Assembly (NCBI GenBank): GCA_016763335.1
Contig: JAESUD010000354.1
Location: forward strand, 1 to 10,578
DNA length: 10,578 nucleotides
Direction of reading: 5' to 3'
Source: Emcibacteraceae bacterium
GTDB lineage: Bacteria > Pseudomonadota > Alphaproteobacteria > Sphingomonadales > Emcibacteraceae
In this document: positions 7,341-10,578 of the stretch, piece after piece
Layout of the letters: each line of letters begins with the position of its first letter
Position numbering within the stretch: position 1 is the first letter of the stretch
Notes under the pieces: generated by a model
The model's input: only the letters and a program-made list of their open reading frames with translations
Database searches by the model: none
What the model was told of the DNA's origin: nothing
Translations under genes and position numbers: made by a program

Positions 7341-8423
7341 ATGATACCTTACATTATCCGGCGCCTTTTATTAATTTTACCCACTTTATTAGGGATAATG
7401 TTGATAAACTTCGTGGTGTTACAATTTGCACCTGGTGGCCCAATAGAACAAATTTTAGCAGAATTAAAAGGGACAAATATAAGTGTTTCCCAAAGAGTGG
7501 GGGGCTCAGGTGATTTCAGTGACCCCACGGGTGAAGACATGCTTTATAGAGGTGCTGAAAATCTTGATCCTGAATTTATCGCTGAACTTGAAATTCAGTT
7601 TGGTTTTGATAAACCGCCGCAGGAACGTTTTTTACTTATGGTCGGTAATTATCTAACCTTTGATTTTGGGCAAAGTTATTTCCGTGACCGTAAAGTTATC
7701 GACATGATCGCCGATAAACTACCTGTTTCCATTACTCTTGGATTTTGGACAACAATAATCATTTATTTAATTTCAATTCCGCTTGGAATACGCAAGGCCA
7801 TTAAAGATGGCTCAAAATTTGATTTTTGGACCAGTAGCATAATTTTTATTGGTTATGCCATACCAAGCTTTGTTCTTAGCATTGTGATGATTGTTTTATT
7901 TGCGGGAGATTCTTTTTGGAATATTTTCCCACTAAGAGGGCTTGTCAGTGACGATTGGCAAAACATGAGCTGGTACCAGCAAATACTGGATTACTTATGG
8001 CATATTGCTGTGCCGATATTTGCGCTCGTGTCTGGTGGTTTTGCATGGCTTACCATGTTGACGAAGAATAGTTTCATTGATCAATTAAGCCAGCATTATG
8101 TTTTAACCGCACGCGCCAAGGGCCTAAGCGAAAAACGTGTCATATACGGACATGTTTTTAGAAATGCGATGCTCATCGTTATTTCAGGTATGCCAAGCGC
8201 TTTAATAGGCATTCTTTTTACAGGCGTTTTAATGATTGAGCTTATTTTTTCGCTCGATGGCCTTGGACTTATGGGGTTTGAAGCGGCTGTTAGTAGGGAT
8301 TATCCTGTCGTATTTGCAACACTGTATATATCGTCATTGATCGGGCTTTCTTTGCGCCTTATATCGGATATTATTTACACATTTGTTGATCCACGCATTC
8401 ATTTTGGATCGTATAATGCGTGA
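7341..8423 (+). CDS. yejB: Peptide/microcin C ABC transporter permease YejB
   Basis: A 360-residue inner-membrane permease of the oligopeptide (DppB/OppB/YejB) class, which forms half of the translocation channel with YejE. It starts MIPYIIRRLLLILPTLLGI, the typical first membrane helix, followed by FAPGGPIEQ (29-37). A soluble periplasmic insert (about 38-125) includes the NLDPEFIAELEIQFGFDKP stretch (74-92) found in YejB proteins and makes it longer than DppB. About five more membrane segments follow. The EAA loop that contacts the ATPase is at about 255-275 (LTARAKGLSEKRVIYGHVFRN), with the conserved glycine. The C-terminus ends FVDPRIHFGSYNA, the usual VDPR ending. The ribosome site AAGGA (7324-7328) is 12 nt from the ATG, rather far. 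The gene overlaps the following yejE, so translation of the two is probably coupled. Confidence 0.95.
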   Translation: MIPYIIRRLLLILPTLLGIMLINFVVLQFAPGGPIEQILAELKGTNISVSQRVGGSGDFSDPTGEDMLYRGAENLDPEFIAELEIQFGFDKPPQERFLLMVGNYLTFDFGQSYFRDRKVIDMIADKLPVSITLGFWTTIIIYLISIPLGIRKAIKDGSKFDFWTSSIIFIGYAIPSFVLSIVMIVLFAGDSFWNIFPLRGLVSDDWQNMSWYQQILDYLWHIAVPIFALVSGGFAWLTMLTKNSFIDQLSQHYVLTARAKGLSEKRVIYGHVFRNAMLIVISGMPSALIGILFTGVLMIELIFSLDGLGLMGFEAAVSRDYPVVFATLYISSLIGLSLRLISDIIYTFVDPRIHFGSYNA

Positions 8424-9528
8424 AATATCAAATGATAACGCCGTCAAACCCTCAAACAGTTTTGGACGATTGAGCCTGACGCCTTTAAATCGGCGTCGCT
8501 TGGAAAATTTTAAAGCAAATAAACGCGCTTTATATTCTTTCTGGATATTTTTTATATTGTTCATGATAAGTATAATGTCTAATTTTATAGCCAACGATAA
8601 ACCTTTAATCATATCATATGAAAATGATGTATTATTCCCGATATTCAAAGCATACCCGGAAACAAGGTTCGGCGGCATTTTTGAAACGGAAGCCGATTAT
8701 AAAGACCCGTTTGTAAAAAATCTTATTGATGAAAAAGGTTGGATGATCTGGCCCTTAATTTCTTTCTCATACGATACCATTAATATTCAAGGCGATTACC
8801 GTCACCCCGCACCGCCATCATATGAAAATTGGTTAGGAACGGATGATCAAGGCAGAGATGTCGTTGCACGCATGGTATATGGTTTTCGAATTTCTGTTCT
8901 ATTCGGGTTAGCGCTGACAATAAGTTCGGTCATTTTTGGTGTAACTGCGGGGGCAGTTCAAGGATATTTCGGTGGATTTGTTGACCTTTCACTTCAAAGG
9001 TTTGTTGAGGTTTGGGAAAATTTACCGCAATTTTACCTGCTGATTATTATGTCGAGCTTCATTGTTCCGGGTATTTTCACAATTTTTTTCATCTTGGCTT
9101 TATTTAGCTGGATACAATTAACGCCAATTGTCAGGGCGGAATTCTTTCGTGCTCGTAATCTCGATTATGTGCGCGCAGCAACGGCGCTTGGTGTTTCGCA
9201 TGTTGTTGTGATGTACCGCCATCTTTTGCCAAATGCAATGGTTGCTACGCTGACTATGCTACCTTTCTTATTAACAGGCAGTATTGTTTCGCTCACAAGT
9301 CTTGATTTTTTAGGGTTTGGGCTTCCCCCGGGTGAGCCATCCCTTGGTGAACTCCTTCAGCAAGGGCGAAATAACCTAGGGGCACCTTGGTTAGGTATTA
9401 CGGCAATTATGACATTAGGAACGATGCTTACACTTCTTACATTTGTTGGTGAAGGTATTCGCGACGCCATGGACCCTAGAAAGTCTATTAGTCCTCAAAA
9501 TCAAAGTATAAAGGGGGCGCAGAAATGA
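8416..9528 (+). CDS. yejE: Peptide/microcin C ABC transporter permease YejE
   Basis: A permease of 370 residues when started at the ATG at 8416. The frame is open to an upstream ATG at 8383, which would add MLIHAFILDRI and overlap yejB by 41 nt. The 8416 start gives an 8-nt overlap, has a GGA at 8406-8408, and yields MREISNDN followed by the hydrophilic N-terminal tail usual for this class, so I prefer it. After SLTPLNRRRLENFKANKRA comes the first membrane segment (about 41-58). A large periplasmic insert (about 60-140) includes the YejE-type FGGIFETEADYKDPFV stretch. NWLGTDDQGRDVVARMVYG (about 138-156) is the DppC/OppC/YejE signature. The EAA loop VRAATALGVSHVVVMYRHLL is at about 252-271, followed by PNAM. 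Final membrane segments end at GEGIRDAMDPRK. It pairs with YejB and with the tandem ATPase YejF, whose gene overlaps its stop by ATGA. Confidence 0.94.
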   Translation: MREISNDNAVKPSNSFGRLSLTPLNRRRLENFKANKRALYSFWIFFILFMISIMSNFIANDKPLIISYENDVLFPIFKAYPETRFGGIFETEADYKDPFVKNLIDEKGWMIWPLISFSYDTINIQGDYRHPAPPSYENWLGTDDQGRDVVARMVYGFRISVLFGLALTISSVIFGVTAGAVQGYFGGFVDLSLQRFVEVWENLPQFYLLIIMSSFIVPGIFTIFFILALFSWIQLTPIVRAEFFRARNLDYVRAATALGVSHVVVMYRHLLPNAMVATLTMLPFLLTGSIVSLTSLDFLGFGLPPGEPSLGELLQQGRNNLGAPWLGITAIMTLGTMLTLLTFVGEGIRDAMDPRKSISPQNQSIKGAQK

Positions 9529-10578
9529 AGACCACCGCGATAGAAGCACCGCTGCTTAGTGTTAATGATCTTGCCGTATCGTTTTGCGTATCAGGCGATG
9601 TGGCGATACCCGCCGTTGACGGCGTCAGCTTTTCAATAAAGAAAAATGAAACTGTTGCACTTGTTGGCGAGTCCGGTTCGGGTAAAACGGTAACGGCTTT
9701 GTCTATTTTACGACTGTTGCCTTATCCATCAGCGTTCCACCCAAAGGGAACCATTGACTTTGCCGGGCATGATATTCTTTCAATGTCAGAGCAAAAATTA
9801 AAAACTGTTCGCGGCAATGCGATTTCAATGATTTTTCAAGAACCGTCAAAAAGTCTTAACCCGCTGATGACCGTAGAAAAGCAAATTTCCGAAACCCTTT
9901 TGTTAAGAGAGAAAGCACCTGCGAAGGTAATACGCGAAAGAGTATTAGAGTTGTTGGACCTCGTGAAGCTTGCGCATGCGCCCAAGCGTTTGGGGGCTTA
10001 TCCCCATGAACTTTCCGGAGGAGAACGCCAAAGAATAATGATCGCCATGGCGCTTGCCCATAATCCAAAAATATTAATTGCTGATGAGCCAACAACGGCT
10101 CTTGACGTGACAACAGAGGCACAAATATTAACGCTGCTGCAAGATATTCAGAAGAAGCTCGGCATGGCGCTTTTGCTGATCACCCATGACCTTGCCATTA
10201 CGCGGAAGATGGCCGACCGGGTTTGTGTTATGAAAGCCGGAAAGATTGTTGAACAAGGTAAAACCGAGCAAATTTTTGACCATCCGAAACATCCCTATAC
10301 CAAGATGTTAATAACATCGGAACCTGAGGGAATGCCGCCAAAAATTAAACATAATGCCAAAGAAATTATTTCAACACGAAATATGAAGGTCCATTTTCCA
10401 ATAAAATCGGGGATATTTAGAAGGACAACCGGTCATATTAAGGCTGTGGACGGTGTTGATGTTTTAATTAAACAAGGCCAGACAGTTGGCGTTGTTGGGG
10501 AATCCGGCTCGGGAAAAACGACTTTGGCCTTGGCCTTGTTACGCTTGCTTAAAAGTGATGGTGATATTGTTCTTGATA
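9525..10578 (+). CDS. yejF: Peptide/microcin C ABC transporter ATP-binding protein YejF, N-terminal part (3' end outside window)
   Basis: The first 351 codons of a tandem-domain ATPase that powers YejB-YejE import; the frame is still open at the right edge (full YejF proteins are about 530 residues). The ATG overlaps the yejE stop (ATGA), with a strong AAGGGGG (9511-9517) 7 nt upstream. The first nucleotide-binding domain is complete: Walker A GESGSGKT (48-55), Q-loop [10 protein letters not shown] (104-113), ABC signature LSGGERQR (163-170), Walker [13 protein letters not shown] (183-194) with the catalytic glutamate, and H-loop ITHDLA (219-224). The oligopeptide-transporter tail [10 protein letters not shown] (253-262) follows. 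The second domain begins near residue 281 ([15 protein letters not shown]), with its Walker A GESGSGKT at 325-332, and is cut soon afterwards. Two complete-looking nucleotide sites in one chain is the known YejF arrangement, in contrast to the separate DppD/DppF or OppD/OppF proteins. Confidence 0.95.
   Translation, partial: MKTTAIEAPLLSVNDLAVSFCVSGDVAIPAVDGVSFSIKKNETVALVGESGSGKTVTALSILRLLPYPSAFHPKGTIDFAGHDILSMSEQKLKTVRGNAISMIFQEPSKSLNPLMTVEKQISETLLLREKAPAKVIRERVLELLDLVKLAHAPKRLGAYPHELSGGERQRIMIAMALAHNPKILIADEPTTALDVTTEAQILTLLQDIQKKLGMALLLITHDLAITRKMADRVCVMKAGKIVEQGKTEQIFDHPKHPYTKMLITSEPEGMPPKIKHNAKEIISTRNMKVHFPIKSGIFRRTTGHIKAVDGVDVLIKQGQTVGVVGESGSGKTTLALALLRLLKSDGDIVLD

Noticed and set aside
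8383..8415. Upstream start of yejE at 8383
   Set aside because: It would place 41 nt of overlap over the conserved yejB end, and its 11 extra residues look like translated yejB tail; the ATG at 8416 fits better.
8334..8678. Open frame on the minus strand across the yejB-yejE junction
   Set aside because: It lies fully antisense to two clear permease genes; the protein is low in recognisable motifs and has no good ribosome site.
9856..10122. Open frame on the minus strand inside yejF
   Set aside because: It is opposite the Q-loop to Walker B region of a plainly coding ATPase domain; it is a by-product of that codon usage.
1..10578. CRISPR arrays, tRNA or rRNA genes, insertion sequences, toxin-antitoxin or phage genes
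   Set aside because: No evenly spaced repeats, cloverleaf sequences, transposase motifs or terminal inverted repeats were seen on either strand.

Overview
The window is bacterial and Gram-negative. It carries a TonB-dependent outer-membrane receptor, periplasmic binding protein genes with Sec-type signal peptides, dense operons and Shine-Dalgarno sites. The proteins look proteobacterial, and an AT-rich alphaproteobacterium is my best guess; this is an impression from the protein sequences, since no rRNA or marker gene is present. Lines counted by hand give roughly 27-30% G+C inside the acyltransferase gene and 42-50% in parts of the receptor and transporter genes, so the first third is visibly more AT-rich than the rest.

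Left edge (1-430): the C-terminal end of a gamma-glutamyltransferase, followed by a likely terminator hairpin. Next (644-2888) is an AT-rich two-gene unit: a polytopic membrane protein of unrecognised family with five clusters of histidines, overlapping by 11 nt (or nearly abutting) an acyltransferase-3 family membrane protein. They run convergently into yejA.

The rest (2931-10578) is one functional locus, a Yej-type peptide/opine ABC importer. yejA (periplasmic binding protein) lies on the minus strand. Divergent from it is a TonB-dependent receptor gene, then yejB, yejE and the start of yejF (two permeases and the tandem ATPase), all on the plus strand with overlapping junctions. In the 212-bp gap between yejA and the receptor gene lies a 20-bp inverted repeat (19/20 match, 19-nt spacer). 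Its halves resemble Fur-type iron-regulatory sites, and it lies close to candidate -10 boxes for both directions.

Taken together, the locus encodes a complete outer-to-inner membrane route: the receptor crosses the outer membrane, YejA captures the ligand in the periplasm, and YejB/YejE/YejF move it into the cytoplasm. The receptor looks like the heme/hemoglobin class but lacks histidines at the places where heme receptors bind heme. Together with the Yej partner, this suggests an iron-regulated uptake system for a peptide-like metallophore or other oligopeptide. That substrate assignment is inference.
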